64,000 nucleotides of DNA from Lota lota (GCA_026745465.1 JACYXH010000091.1:4014501-4078500); one strand, 5' to 3'; positions 24,002 through 34,460 are shown, counted from the stretch's first letter. Numbers and translations are program-made. The notes: a model not told the origin generated them from the sequence alone.

Positions 24002-25302
24002 CAGTGGTGTAGTGCAGGGTATATGCAGGTATACAGCGTATACCTAGTTATTTTTCAGTCTGCATTGCGTATACCTACTTCTAAATCCCCTCTGATGCGC
24101 ATCATTCAGTAGTGTCCTGCAATAGCCATACAGTCAAGCATAGGAGTAGCCAATCCAATCGCATGTGAATAAATGCAAATGTTCCCTAAAAAAAAAACAA
24201 TAATGACATTATCTTGACGTAAACAGTGGCTGAAATGTACGGAGGCCCTCTGGGGTCACATGGTAGAAAAAAAAACTTGATGTGTAAATCTGTGCGTACG
24301 GATTCCCAATCCGTGCGCACGGTTTTCTAAATCCGTGCCCTCGGATTTGGTTTGTTCTACACAGCAGGGATTCCCCATGAAGCATTGTGACGGCGAACGC
24401 ATATCTGATTCAGACCGACATCTATACAGTATGAATGACTGAATGTAGTGTTTATCTTTTCACATTTGACTGAACTGTTATGTTGGCTTTACAATCATTT
24501 TAGAGTCTCCTCGTGTGCTATAGTCTGATAGAGAAGCAGCATGACAAAAAGCAACTCCAACCGCTGTTTTCTAATGGGGTCCGGAAACTCAACCGAGAGT
24601 ATATCACTGTGGTTTTCATGAATATGTTGTCAAATGTATATATTTTTGTTCATTGCTAACTAAATATTCTTATTTTTTTAACATAGTTTTGAATATATTG
24701 TTGAATTCTTTGATATTTGAATGTTTGTTAAAAAATAAACAAATCTCTGATTGAAACACCATGTTTGCCTCATCTTGAATATACGTATCTTATATTCATG
24801 CATTAGGCCTGTGTAGGACCAGTAATATTTGCAAACTGCCCCTTGACAAATAAGGTAAATTGTATAATGAAGGCAAACTCTGGCCTACACTATCTGTTGC
24901 AAGAGAGTTTACAAAATAAACTACTTGCCCATAGACTACTTCCAAGGTGAGAGAATAGTTGTCAAATCTTCATGTGTGGAGCGACTAAATAAGGAATAGT
25001 TCACTCAAAATGCATTACTATGTAGTTGTCTCACCCTATCGTCTGTGGGCCAGTATTGATTGCAAAATCTGCACCTCTTCTGTGGCTAATGTTAATTTCA
25101 TAATGATCCTTACTCCCTGAAGTCAAGCAGCAGAAGTTAAGTGACAATGTGCAAACACTACTGGCCCATTTTTGGGTGAACTAAATATGCAAGAGTAGTC
25201 TTACATGTCACTGCTTAAAACACAGGGCATTTATATTTTGCTGGACGGGCCACTTAAAAAAATAACAGTATACCCACTTCTCTAGGCACCACTTTACTAT
25301 TG
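24002..25302. mobile_element. Non-autonomous hAT-like DNA transposon in intron 1 of mucin copy 1
   Basis: The element is 1301 bp and is flanked by a perfect 8-bp direct repeat, CCTATGAC, at 23994-24001 and 25303-25310, the target-site length typical of hAT transposases. The left end begins CAGTGGTGTAGTGCAGGGTA; the right end read inward carries AAAGTGGTGCCTAG and then GGGTATAC, so the termini are imperfect inverted repeats. No transposase-like ORF is present, so it is non-autonomous or internally replaced. The orthologous element at 52138-56445 in copy 2 has the same flanking repeat, so insertion preceded the segmental duplication. Confidence 0.72.
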
Positions 25303-25504
25303 CCTATGACAGTTTGATAGATTGTGATACATTGATCCATTCTATATTAAATTGTATAATAATAGTTAATGGACTGCATGCAGTCCATGTGGCTTTGTAG
25401 TGCCTCAAATTCACCCATGCATAACAGATGACAGTGTCAGTCTTTCTATTTGTGATGCCATAGATTTTCAAATTTAGAAAATGGAACTCATAAATAATCC
25501 TTAC

Positions 25505-25574
25505 CTGCTGTCTTTAAAACAGATCCATGAAAATATACAATTAGAAGTAAAGAAAATGTTGCATGAAAATCCAT
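25505..25574 (-). CDS. Mucin-like gene copy 1, exon 1 (signal peptide)
   Basis: The ATG at 25574 opens 23 codons plus one base, ending at a strong donor (CAG|GTAAGG, GT at 25503-25504). The peptide has a hydrophobic core, FSLLLIVYFHGS, and ends KTA, a typical secretory signal with likely cleavage near the exon end. The donor is phase 1, matching the acceptor of exon 2 about 2.3 kb downstream in gene orientation. An in-frame upstream ATG at 25676 would bury the signal sequence inside a 34-residue extension, so the start at 25574 is preferred. The Tc1 element begins 255 bp upstream. The intron between exons 1 and 2 contains a 1.3-kb hAT-like insertion. Confidence 0.7.
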
Positions 25575-25774
25575 ATTTAGAAGATGTAGAGATTCAAGGT
25601 GGCCTGAGGCAGATTTAACAACACCTTCCTTTGACAGTGGCACGACACCAACTACTGTAGTTAATGTTTGTGTCATAAGATGCTTGCACACTGCCCACAG
25701 AAATACCAACCTCCAACTTTAGAATGTTTGAACAGGTTGGCCAATCCTGATTAAACATGTTCGCCAATGAGGAA

Positions 25775-25783
25775 CTTATTTAG
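25775..25783 (-). promoter_or_regulatory. Possible TATA-like element upstream of mucin copy 1
   Basis: CTAAATAAG on the minus strand lies about 200 bp upstream of the exon 1 ATG. An inverted CCAAT-type motif lies just downstream of it in gene orientation. The same sequence is kept at 56912-56920 in copy 2. Position and composition are compatible with a core promoter, but no transcription start is visible, so this is only a candidate. Confidence 0.2.
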
Positions 25784-25829
25784 ACAACAGCGAGCAATGG
25801 GTATGGCCCACTACTGGGTACCGATTATA

Positions 25830-27430
25830 AACTGCTCAAAAAAATAAAGGGAACACTAAAATAACACATCCTAGATCTGAATGAATGAAATAATCTTATT
25901 AAAAACTTTTTTCTTTACATAGTTGAATGTGCTGACAACAAAATCACACAAAAATTATCAATGGAAATCAAATTTATCAACCCATGGAGGTCTGGATTTG
26001 GAGTCACACTCAAAATTTAAGTGGAAAACCACACTACAGGCTGATCCAACTTTGATGTTATGTCCTTAAAACAAGTCAAAATTAGGCTCAGTAGTGTGTG
26101 TGGCCTCCACGTGCCTGTATGACCTCCCTACAACGCCTGGGCATGCTCCTGATGAGGTGGCGGATGGTCTCCTGAGGGATCTCCTCCCAGACCTGGACAA
26201 AAGCATCCGCCAACTCCTGGCGGATGCTTTCCAAATCCCGACAGTCTGTGGTGCAACGTGGCGTTGGTGGATGGAGCGAGACATGATGTCCCAGATGTGC
26301 TCAATTGGATTCAGGTCTGGGGAACGGGCGGGCCAGTCCATAGCAGCAATGCCTTCCTCTTGCAGGAACTGCTGACACACTCCAGCCACATGAGGTCTAG
26401 CATTGTCTTGCATTAGGAGGAACCCAGGGCCAACCGCGCTAGCATATGGTCTCACAAGGGGTCTGAGGATCTCATCTCGGTACCTAATGGCAGTCAGGCT
26501 ACCTCTGGCGAGCACATGGAGGGTTGTGCGGCCCCCCAAAGAAATGCCACCCCACACCATGACTGACCCACCGCCAAACCGGTCATGCTGGAGGATGTTG
26601 CAGACAGCAGAACGTTCTCCACGGCGTCTCCAGAATCTGTCACGTCTGCCACATGTGCTCAGTGTGAACCTGCTTTCATCTGTGAAGAGCACAGGGCGCC
26701 AGTGGCGAATTTGCCAATCTTGGTGTTCTCTGGCAAATGCCAATCATCCTGCACGGTGTTGGGCTGTAAGCACAACCCCCACCTGTGGACGTCGGGCCCT
26801 CATACCACCCTCATGGAGTCTGTTTCTGACCATTTGAGCAGACACATGCACATTTGTGGCCTGCTGGAGGTCATTTTGCAGGGCTCTGGCAGTGCTCCTC
26901 CTGCTCCTCCTTGCACAAAGGCAGAGGTAGCGGTCCTGCTGCTGGGTTGTTGCCCTCCTACGGCCTCCTCCACGTCTCCTGATGTACTGGCCTGTCTCCT
27001 GGTAGCGCCTCCATGCTCTGGACACTACGCTGACAGACACAGCAAACCTTCTTGCCACAGCTCGCATTGATGTGCCATCCTGGATGAGCTGCACTACCTG
27101 AGCCACTTGTGTGGGTTGTAGACTCCGTCTCATGCTACCACTAGAGTGAAAGCACCGCCAGCATTCAAAAGTGACCAAAACATCAGCCAGGAAGCATAGG
27201 AACTGAGAAGTGGTCTGTGGTCACCACCTGCAGAACCACTCCTTTATTGGGGGTGTCTTGCTAATTGCCTATAATTTCCACCTGTTGTCTATTCCATTTG
27301 CACAACAGCATGTGACATTTATTGTCAATCAGCGTTGCTTCCTAAGTGGACAGTTTGATTTCACAGAAGTGTGATTGACTTGGAGTTACATTGTGTTGTT
27401 TAAGTGTTCCCTTTATTTTTTTGAGCAGTG
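25830..27430 (-). mobile_element. Tc1/mariner-type transposon, inactivated
   Basis: The 1601-bp element is bounded by TA dinucleotides at 25828-25829 and 27431-27432. Its near-perfect 28-bp terminal inverted repeats (25830-25857 and 27403-27430) contain CTGCTCAAAAAAATAAAGGG and differ only at the outermost base. It carries a transposase pseudogene on the minus strand. The same site in copy 2 (TA at 56977-56978) is empty with an undisturbed flank, so insertion followed duplication. It lies between the mucin 5' end and the plus-strand exon candidate at 27442, only about 255 bp from the mucin start codon, where it could have disturbed promoter elements. Confidence 0.93.
26088..27133 (-). pseudogene. 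Tc1-family transposase (nonsense and frameshift)
   Basis: Reading from ATG at 27133 (MRRSLQPTQ), an N-terminal helix-turn-helix region is visible ([20 protein letters not shown]), then a basic stretch, then the DDE catalytic domain. The three catalytic regions are present: FTDESRF (first Asp), LMQDNARPH (second Asp) and SPDLNPIEHIWD (third acidic residue). A TGA at 26744-26746 interrupts the protein just before LAFAREHQDW; CGA to TGA by CpG decay is the likely cause. After HVAPQTV, near 26240-26250, a 1-nt loss shifts the frame, and the last 50 or so codons are legible only in another frame, ending at the TGA at 26088-26090. The length of about 348 codons is normal for the family. The product would be inactive. 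Confidence 0.9.
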
Positions 27431-27441
27431 TATTATTACAG

Positions 27442-27560
27442 GGTACAGTATGACCATAAAACTGAGCAAAAATATGGTTGTTTCAGAAGATGGAGTGATG
27501 ACTTCTGCATCACGTGATTTCATATTTTATTACAAAGATGACCTTATTATCAACAAAAAG
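27442..27560 (+). CDS. Unassigned plus-strand exon candidate, 39 codons
   Basis: An acceptor (attattacag, ending at 27441) and a strong donor (AAAAAG|GTAAGC at 27561) bracket 119 nt that are open in the phase-1-in, phase-0-out frame. The peptide contains SKNMVVSEDGVMTSASRDFI followed by a Tyr/Lys/Asp-rich end. This is the same phase pattern as mucin exon 2, though the sequence is not obviously similar. The copy 2 equivalent (56988-57104) keeps both splice signals but has a 1-nt insertion and a 3-nt loss that break the frame. I do not recognise the family. It could be a real exon of a gene running toward the right, or an old exon relic. No partner exons were identified. Confidence 0.3.
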
Positions 27561-27790
27561 GTAAGCTAAATTATTTATTTTTAATGTTGGGGTACTTAGA
27601 ATATCTGTGCATTTACTTCATAACTAAGGTCCCAGGGACAGTATATTGTCATCGATATTGTCTGCCTTTGAAAACTGTCTCAGCTGTCGTTCACATTACC
27701 AGCAAACTTCATTCCTGGACGGCAAGTAAATCAAAATAAAATGTTTTCTGTAGAGAAAGTCAGATATATATGCAGTGGTGGTTCACCCCT

Positions 27791-27930
27791 TGTTACATTT
27801 AATTACAGGGTAAGTACAGGGTATGTGGAGCGGTGATCTAAAGCAATGATAGTTCCCCCTTGTTACATTTAGTTACAGGGTAGGTACAATATATACAAAC
27901 AAGGTCGGAGACCCAATACTTTGGAACCTT
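27791..27930. repeat. 70-bp VNTR, two units (copy 1)
   Basis: TGTTACATTTAATTACAGGG starts at 27791 and recurs at 27861, an exact 70-bp period. The orthologous array in copy 2 has four units. Each unit carries a splice-acceptor-like ATTTAATTACAG directly followed by GGTAAGTA or GGTAGGTA. Confidence 0.7.
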
Positions 27931-27966
27931 TATTTAAAGAAAAAACATTTTAAGACAGATGGATAC

Positions 27967-28488
27967 TGTGATGGAAAATGACCCACGGCCCTATTCCGCG
28001 GTCAGCTTGCTCCAGCTCGCTTAAATTAATTAGGTTTGTTTAGTGATTATGTGCACACTATAATCACCTGTCTTTTTAACTATCTAACTCCCCACAGCTG
28101 TCTGTTTTTCCTGTGTTCCTGCATTGTGCTCTGTTCTCATGTGAGAAAACTCCTGAGCAAGCTCCTCTCTCCAATTATGTGTCTGGCCTTGGCTGCATAT
28201 CCTCTCCCTAAATCATGTATGTTGCCTTGACCGTACATTGTACCCGTTGTAGATAGTAAATGGCGTCATCTCGTGATATCTCTGGGATGTTGTTTGCCCC
28301 ACTCTACAAAAAAGGGCTCCCCTCCTCTATTCGGGGCGCTTTTTCTCGAGAGCTCTGCTCTGCGTGGAGTTGCCTTTGAAGCTGTGTCTTTCATGTGCTG
28401 CCGCGCATGAAATAAATCAACTACGGATATCCATTTTTTCTTGGCCTTTTATTCGAGCCAGCCACCAGTAATTTAATTTGCTACAACA
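27967..28488 (+). mobile_element. Candidate solo LTR (copy 1)
   Basis: About 520 bp runs from TGTGATGGAAAATGACCC to TTTGCTACA, with TG..CA ends, a pyrimidine-rich GC-balanced middle and an AATAAA signal about 80 bp before the 3' edge, as expected for a retrotransposon long terminal repeat. No convincing target-site duplication, internal coding region or second LTR is seen, so the boundaries are approximate. The same sequence occurs at 57657-58181 in copy 2. Confidence 0.33.
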
Positions 28489-29269
28489 ACACTTCCTACT
28501 CAAAATACACTTCTTATTTTGAACCAAAGTTTGTATTAACGTTGTGGGTGAAATGATCAAACATGAAATACAAAGTTTATTTCTTTGTTTCTCAGTAGGT
28601 AATATAGTGGACTGTAAAATACAAATGTAACTAGGCTCAGCTCCTGGTGTAAAGTTGAACCGCCAAGAAAATTATATATATAGGGCTAGCTATATAGTTT
28701 CAATAACCATATAATATGTCCCCAGATATTATTGAACCGGGATTACATTGTAAAAAGGCACAAGGCTGCATTCAGCGGTAAAGGACTTGATGGAAAAGCG
28801 ATGGAGGAACAGTGTGCGCATGCGCAGACAACACAAATCAATATATTTCAACTACATTTTCTTTACCTATGAAGACACTGGTATTTATTAACACTCCTGA
28901 ACGTTATACCAGCCGCCCTTATTGCTATTAATCCGTGATATGTGCATACACGAAACGCAACTAACATCCAACAGAGTACAGAGAAACATACATACTCCAG
29001 GTTAATAGATGGTCCTCAATACAAACTAAACATGTCAACAGATATTGCGTCGTTACTTACTGTTTAATTAACGCACACAAAACACACGGTGCAACAGGTA
29101 AACTAGCGTCTTCTCTTCGTCAAACTTTTTTCCCAACTCCGTTCACTCTGTTGGGGTGAACCACTGCGCGCACTTGCTGGGGTCGTTGGAATGTTCCATT
29201 AACTGAGAGCCTTTTTTTTGTTTTACACAATAGCTCACACAGACCACCTAACAATAGAATAGGTACCCA

Positions 29270-29352
<83 letters not shown>

Positions 29353-30010
29353 CTACAGTATACGTTATTTGTAATATCCCAAATTGTTACCCCTTTATTC
29401 CATAACTTCACATCTTGTTCCCCAGTGCCTACATATAAGTATTGGTACGTGCTGGTACACCGTTAGTTCAAAAGATGATACTGTAACTCCGGATTTCTCA
29501 ACGCTGAACGTTGTGGGCTGTAATCTAAAGCGTTACCCATTTTATTTGCTTAAGTTAATAGTGCATCTGTCTTACCTGTGCAGACATCCTGTAGGTGGAG
29601 TGTATGACCCCACTATGGAAGACTATAGACATGGGCCATTGGTGGAGGTAACTCTATGAGGGAAAGTTATATATAGTCATTGTTTCTGTGCATTTTGGGG
29701 CACATGCTGAGTGATCCCTAAAGCTGCTGAATTTGGTAGGAGTTGTAAAGAGAGAGAGCAGAAAAAAAATCTGAAGAGAGCAAGATTTTGATTAAAAGCA
29801 AAATATAAAATCGAAATTGTACCGTACAGCGGCAGGCACAATCAATTCGAAACAGATATTCCCATACTGTATTTCGCTCACCAGTACCTGAAAGTACATT
29901 TCTAATAAATTACACTCAAATAATAGCTATATAACAGATAGGGATAATTAAAGGTCAATGAATGTAGTTTACCACTATGGATACAATGAGAGGACTGTGT
30001 GTTGAGAAAC
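28489..30010. other. Intergenic stretch without a recognisable gene (copy 1)
   Basis: Apart from the TA microsatellite, this segment holds only short ORFs with no family resemblance. It is closely collinear with 58182-59630 in copy 2, with small indels that do not respect a reading frame, consistent with non-coding DNA. Confidence 0.5.
29271..29349. repeat. (TA)n microsatellite, about 39 repeats
   Basis: A pure TA run of about 79 bp. The orthologous tract in copy 2 (58965-58978) is only about 14 bp, so it expanded or contracted after the segmental duplication. Confidence 0.95.
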
Positions 30011-30105
30011 GTAAATAGGCTATTAACTCCGCCATGTCCTACAACACGTACAGTGACGGTCACTGTACATGTTGTAGGACATTGCGGAGGTAATAGCCTA
30101 TTTAC
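30011..30105. repeat. Near-perfect 47-bp-arm palindrome (hairpin 1, copy 1)
   Basis: Arms 30011-30057 and 30059-30105 are inverted copies around a single central G, with three mismatches. The centre reads CAGTGACGGTCACTG. A second inverted repeat follows immediately, sharing its edge at 30105. The structure resembles a hairpin or foldback element. It is kept in copy 2 at 59631-59725. Confidence 0.85.
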
Positions 30106-30161
30106 ACAATCGGGTACCTGTGTGATAGTCACCATGACTATGATAAAGGTACCCGATTGTG
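30105..30161. repeat. Inverted repeat next to hairpin 1 (hairpin 2, copy 1)
   Basis: CACAATCGGGTACC (30105-30118) and GGTACCCGATTGTG (30148-30161) are perfect inverted copies around a 29-bp loop. It abuts the larger palindrome. Together they may be one MITE-like unit, but no target duplication was identified. Confidence 0.75.
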
Positions 30162-30950
30162 ATTATTAGAACTGATTCATTAGCAGGCTGGAGTCGTCAA
30201 AAATCAACCGTGGTGTGATTAAAATGAACGTCATTTCATATACCGGAACCCAGGAAACAAAACACAAAGACTCTGAGAAATGTATGGCTCGACTATGAAA
30301 GGGATACATCTGCAGACTGTCTCTGCATTGTTTACGTTCCATGCACTTGTGAGCTATATCAGAACCCTCACTCTGTCTACTGGTCTCTTCATTCAGTTAC
30401 ATGTTGGTTAGAGCTGAGAGGGTCATCAGGTGATATGGTGCACCTGGCCAGGCATCATTCTATCTCTCTCCTCTGATTATAACATGTATGACCACATACA
30501 TGCATACACACATTGTGTAACTTTTAAAATATCTGACCTGAATGGAACCGGGCAATACCTAAAACTAACCATGTGTTATGGGGAATCCATTTAAAATGTA
30601 TGAATGATAAAGTTCAAGAATAAACAAAAATCATGTTTGAAGATGACAAAAAAACTAGCTAGGGAGGTTTAAGTAATTAAGAATATTTGTAGCTTTTAAT
30701 CCATGATTACATTTAAACATAAATTATTGGTAACAAAGATGAAAGAAAAAGTAAGTAGCAATCAAATTAGAAGTATGGTGAAGTGTAGACAAATATTTGA
30801 AATGTCCTTACAGGAAAAACCTCATCCGTTTAATCACTGTGATATAATACTCCTTATGGCATTATTTATACAGTATTAGGCTTTTTAAAGCTAATGAACA
30901 AAATCATAGAGTAAGATGAAAGAGCAACCTGTGTATGGAAACGGAATAAT
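30162..30950. other. Intergenic stretch with no recognised feature (copy 1)
   Basis: AT-rich sequence with no credible coding exon, RNA gene or transposon terminus that I could identify. It is closely conserved in copy 2 (59782-60570). Confidence 0.45.
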
Positions 30951-30954
30951 AATA

Positions 30955-31125
30955 CAAACCAGGACTGCAAGCAGTCCCATAAGGTATTCCCAGCCCACGC
31001 ACCGCCTTTCCCAGCGGCTGCCCTTTTCGAGCCACGTCTCGCAAAATGCATGATGAGGTCGGACTCAAACCGGCGACCTTACCTCTGTGAGGCAGGAGCT
31101 GTACCACTACACTACATGGACATGT
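30955..31125 (-). mobile_element. tRNA-derived SINE head (copy 1)
   Basis: On the minus strand an A-box-like TAGTGTAGTGG (31104-31114) and a B-box GGTTTGAGTCC (31061-31071) are spaced as in a tRNA gene, but acceptor and anticodon stems do not pair well, so it is not a functional tRNA. This fits the Pol III promoter head of a tRNA-derived SINE. Its 3' body cannot be delimited with confidence. The same element is at about 60575-60740 in copy 2. Confidence 0.5.
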
Positions 31126-31462
31126 GTATCGACGGGTTGAAATCACACTATGTTTTGAGAGGGAGCGGTCTTCCACACGTGGCAGATGTATGACTTCTAA
31201 ACCGGTTTACTGGAAGTAAACACATGTAAATAATCACCAGTCATGTTTCTAAAGTATACAGTGTCGACAGCCACCTTCAAAACGGACCATTGAGAAATTA
31301 TGTGTGTACGCCATTATGGCCCAGCCTGCATTGTAGAGAGGCCTCGGTTTGGATAGGCAAAAATCTAACCAATGCATCCAATTCTATTTAGAAATTTTTT
31401 ATATTTTGAAATATAAAGAACCAACTAGAGACGCACACAAACACAGATTAAAAAAAAAAGAG

Positions 31463-31507
31463 ACACACACAGACAGAGACAGAGACACACACACACACAC
31501 ACACACA
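31463..31507. repeat. (AC)n-rich microsatellite (copy 1)
   Basis: An AGAC/AC-rich tract ending in an uninterrupted AC run. The equivalent tract in copy 2 (61094-61137) is longer. Confidence 0.9.
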
Positions 31508-31619
31508 TGCACACTCAGACATACAGAGAGACACGCAGACAGAGACAGACAGACACGTGTTTTGCCGGGTTTAAATCACACTATGTTTTGAGAGGGAGCA
31601 GTCTTTCATTCGTGGCTGT

Positions 31620-32142
31620 CGTATAACTGGACGAGGAACCCAAATGCGAGACACAATGAGGAGATGGTGGAAGGGTTCAAGGGGATTTATTGGTGGAACA
31701 ACAGGCAAGGGCTAAGCGAGTCGTGGTCGGGCAGGCAGGGGTTCGGTGGCAGGCAGGCAAACAGGCAGTCAGGGTTAGGCGACAGGCGAGTGGTCAAGCA
31801 GTCGGAGGCTCGGCGGCAGGCAGGCAATCAGGCAGACGGGGGGTTGGGTAACAGGCGGGGATCCAGAAATGAGCTGGAGACAAGGAAAGGGCAGGTTAGG
31901 AGCAGGCAAGGAGAGACGAACAGGAATCACGTTTGCGGGAACGAGGATACTGACTGGTAGTGAGTACCTAGCGCTGGCTGCAAGGAATCCGGGGAAGAAA
32001 TAGGGTGCACTGATTGGATGATAGAAGACAGGAGTGTAAACAGGGAGGCACGTGGGGAAGTGGCAGCCGGTGTCACTAGGTGGTGGAAGTGGACGGCGTG
32101 ACAGTGGCGGATACAGTGAGTTTGGTAGGTGCAGTAAAATGT
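31620..32142. repeat. GC-rich dispersed-repeat-like segment with GGCAGGCAGGCAA motifs (copy 1)
   Basis: Base composition differs sharply from the flanks. The segment contains repeated GGCAGGCAGGCA and GGGCAGG motifs and opens with an ACCCAAATGCGAGACACAAT segment that resembles dispersed fish repeats. It ends exactly where homology with the second segment stops. The short ORF here (Gly/Arg/Gln-rich) is not convincing as protein coding. Confidence 0.4.
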
Positions 32143-34460
32143 CATTTATCAGACATTGTGAGTTATAATTTACCTGCTACTGCATTTCTTCGAAAATTAA
32201 ATATTTTTTATTGGCGCTTAATGTTTATCAAAGGGCAAATAATTGGAATATAGATGCAGCAGTTGATCCCTGCCACACGCCACCTAGGTGGCTTTACTTT
32301 AATCAGACGATGACCAGGACACGGGTAGATGTTGTCAAAGCCAAAGGTGTTTCCTCCTGACATGTTCGAGCACTCCCTGAGTGTGGAAATGGCTGGTATA
32401 TCCTGTTTGCAGCCTCAGAGTCGAATCAGTCTGACTCGGGCCAGGTGAGGCTTCTTAAACCAACAGTCAACCACATACTAAACATTTGACTATTAGTTGG
32501 CATCTTTTCACAGTCAAGTTGTAGGGTATGATGTCAAGCACTAGTGGTGGGATGGTAGAGAACAGCTGGTATTGGTGTGGAGTGATCAACAAAAGTTGAA
32601 CAATGGTCAATGAATACGCCCACAAAGGGTAGGATTTAGAAGAAAAACTAACAAAGCATTCACTGGGCCAAACAAAACAGCAGAATTTCCCACTTCCAAC
32701 TGCCGACATAATCTAAGCTTCACCCCTCTATAAATGTACCTGTGCCATACATAATCATTAGGGGTGCCTTAATGTAGTACAATTGTACTCCTAGTTTAGC
32801 ATTTTTCATTAGTTTAACATTAGCTTTTAAAGCAGTTTTTAGTTTACATTTTTTGAAAATACTTAGTTTTTGTTTTATAAGCATCAGTGTTTGTTTCTAT
32901 TTTTTTGTAATATGGGGGATTTGTCGGGGGCAAGATTCAAAATGGTAAAAAAATATTCCATACACAAGACAAATTGACAGACATAAGCATTTTTTCATAA
33001 TTTTATTTTAGACTATTTTAGAATATGCACAATACAGTTTCAGTTATGTTTTTTTTGTAAAGCCTCGTTTTTATTTTTATTTCAGTTATAGAAAACACAC
33101 CCTGTTTTCATGGTTTCATTAGTTTTTGTTAGCAATGATTGCCCTGCTCCAAACCCAAACATGTCTATTGATCCATAAGTCCATTAGTGCATTTTGATGC
33201 AATTAAATATTTCCATTCAATAATTTACCAAAACAAACATTCAGAAACATCAAAACTAATCTGGATCCATGCCAGATGTCTTCCCTGTTCAGCCCCACTT
33301 GGTCTAGCCCAATGAGGTCTGATCACTCAAACCTGTATATGGTTAACCTCAAGGGAATCACAAATTAGAGGACTGAAAACTGATGGTTATATAATAAACA
33401 TAATAACCAATATTTAGTAAAGAGAGGGTATATAATAAATATGTATATCATAAGAAAATGCTGATGAACTAAATATATAGAAATGTATGCTTTATATTAA
33501 TATAAAGATAGTATTCACCTGACCAGTGGCTCATGGAGCCTCCTCACACTAGTCTTTCTTTTCTTAAGATAAAAATGTACCATACACAGTGCAGTTAAAT
33601 GTTCCATACCCCTATTTATGTCTGTAATTATCGGCAGACTACGACTCTCTGGAAACGTTTCACTGGTTATCGGTTGCTCAATACACAACAGGTGTGCAGC
33701 CTCACCCAGCCCCTGAGTCCAATCAGGGGCTGCTACATCTACTTCTACTACTACCACTACTGATTCTACTACTGGATAGGATGACCAATAAGTGCCACGC
33801 CAGTGGATATAAAACACACACACTTATAAAAATAAATAAAGATAAAAAATCAATTTTAAGAAGTGACTGATTTATTCAAAAATCCATAAAAACCCAGCAT
33901 TTAAATTCAATATAAATTGGTAATTGCATATTGACATTACATCAATATAAATATAAATCAATATACATAATGTGTTCGAAATTATAAATAAGTAAGTCAC
34001 CAGTGAATGAAGGAATGTTTCTCAAATCCTGGTTGCTCTGACAGCCATTAGTTAGTTAGCTATAAATTCTGTTGACCAAAGACAATGTTGAAATCAACAT
34101 TTGTAGAAAAACCCTATTAGAAAAAAATAATAATGCGGCAAAGGCAAAGCCGAGGTTGGTGACCATCACTGAAGTGCATTATTTTCCAATTATGGGACAT
34201 CCTGGAGTGTTTTATTCCGCTTATACCCAAGTTACCAACAAGTATGAGACATGAGTTACTTTAATCTATAACATTATCATTTATATGCTTGTCAGGGAAA
34301 TATCTGGTCTAGAGGTTTATTTGAGTATTGTTTTAAATGTTTGATTTGCAGGACTTTCTTTTGGAGCTGTTAAAAGCCTGAGCTTCCTTGTTATTGAAAA
34401 AGAATGCAAACTCTTGAAACGTTATTGACTGATCAGACTCAAGTATTCAACAATGCTGTG
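32143..34460. other. Unique intergenic sequence between the two duplicated segments
   Basis: This is the 3' flank of mucin copy 2. No gene is recognised. A minus-strand ORF at 33515-33823 and several shorter ones have no recognisable features. There is AT-rich filler around 32760-33100. It has no counterpart elsewhere in the window. Confidence 0.5.

Larger units (their letters stand above)
22981..32142. repeat. Segmental duplication, flank of unit 1
   Basis: This block is collinear with 51110-61772 over its length. It shares mucin exons 1-2, the hAT-like element, candidate LTR, hairpins, SINE and microsatellites. Main differences are the Tc1 insertion here, and the DIRS-like insertion, VNTR length and donor deletion in unit 2. 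Homology stops at 32142 (GCAGTAAAATG, then unrelated sequence), giving a repeat spacing of about 29.6 kb. Confidence 0.92.

Noticed and set aside
29902..30135. 77-codon minus-strand ORF conserved in both units
   Set aside because: It lies across the palindrome and its conservation follows from the segmental duplication; no coding signal.
31061..31125. Functional tRNA gene
   Set aside because: A and B boxes are present but the acceptor and anticodon stems do not pair; better explained as a SINE head.
31664..31960. Gly/Arg/Gln-rich ORF of 98 codons, repeated at 61263
   Set aside because: Composition follows GGCAGGCAGG repeats; no domain, and the sequence resembles a dispersed repeat.
32290..32400. 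Possible minus-strand exon beginning ATGTCAGGAGGAAACACC with a GTAAAG at its end
   Set aside because: Open for only about 22 codons, weak donor, no neighbouring exon and no family recognised.
33515..33823. 102-codon minus-strand ORF
   Set aside because: No domain, signal peptide or splice context; chance ORF is more likely.
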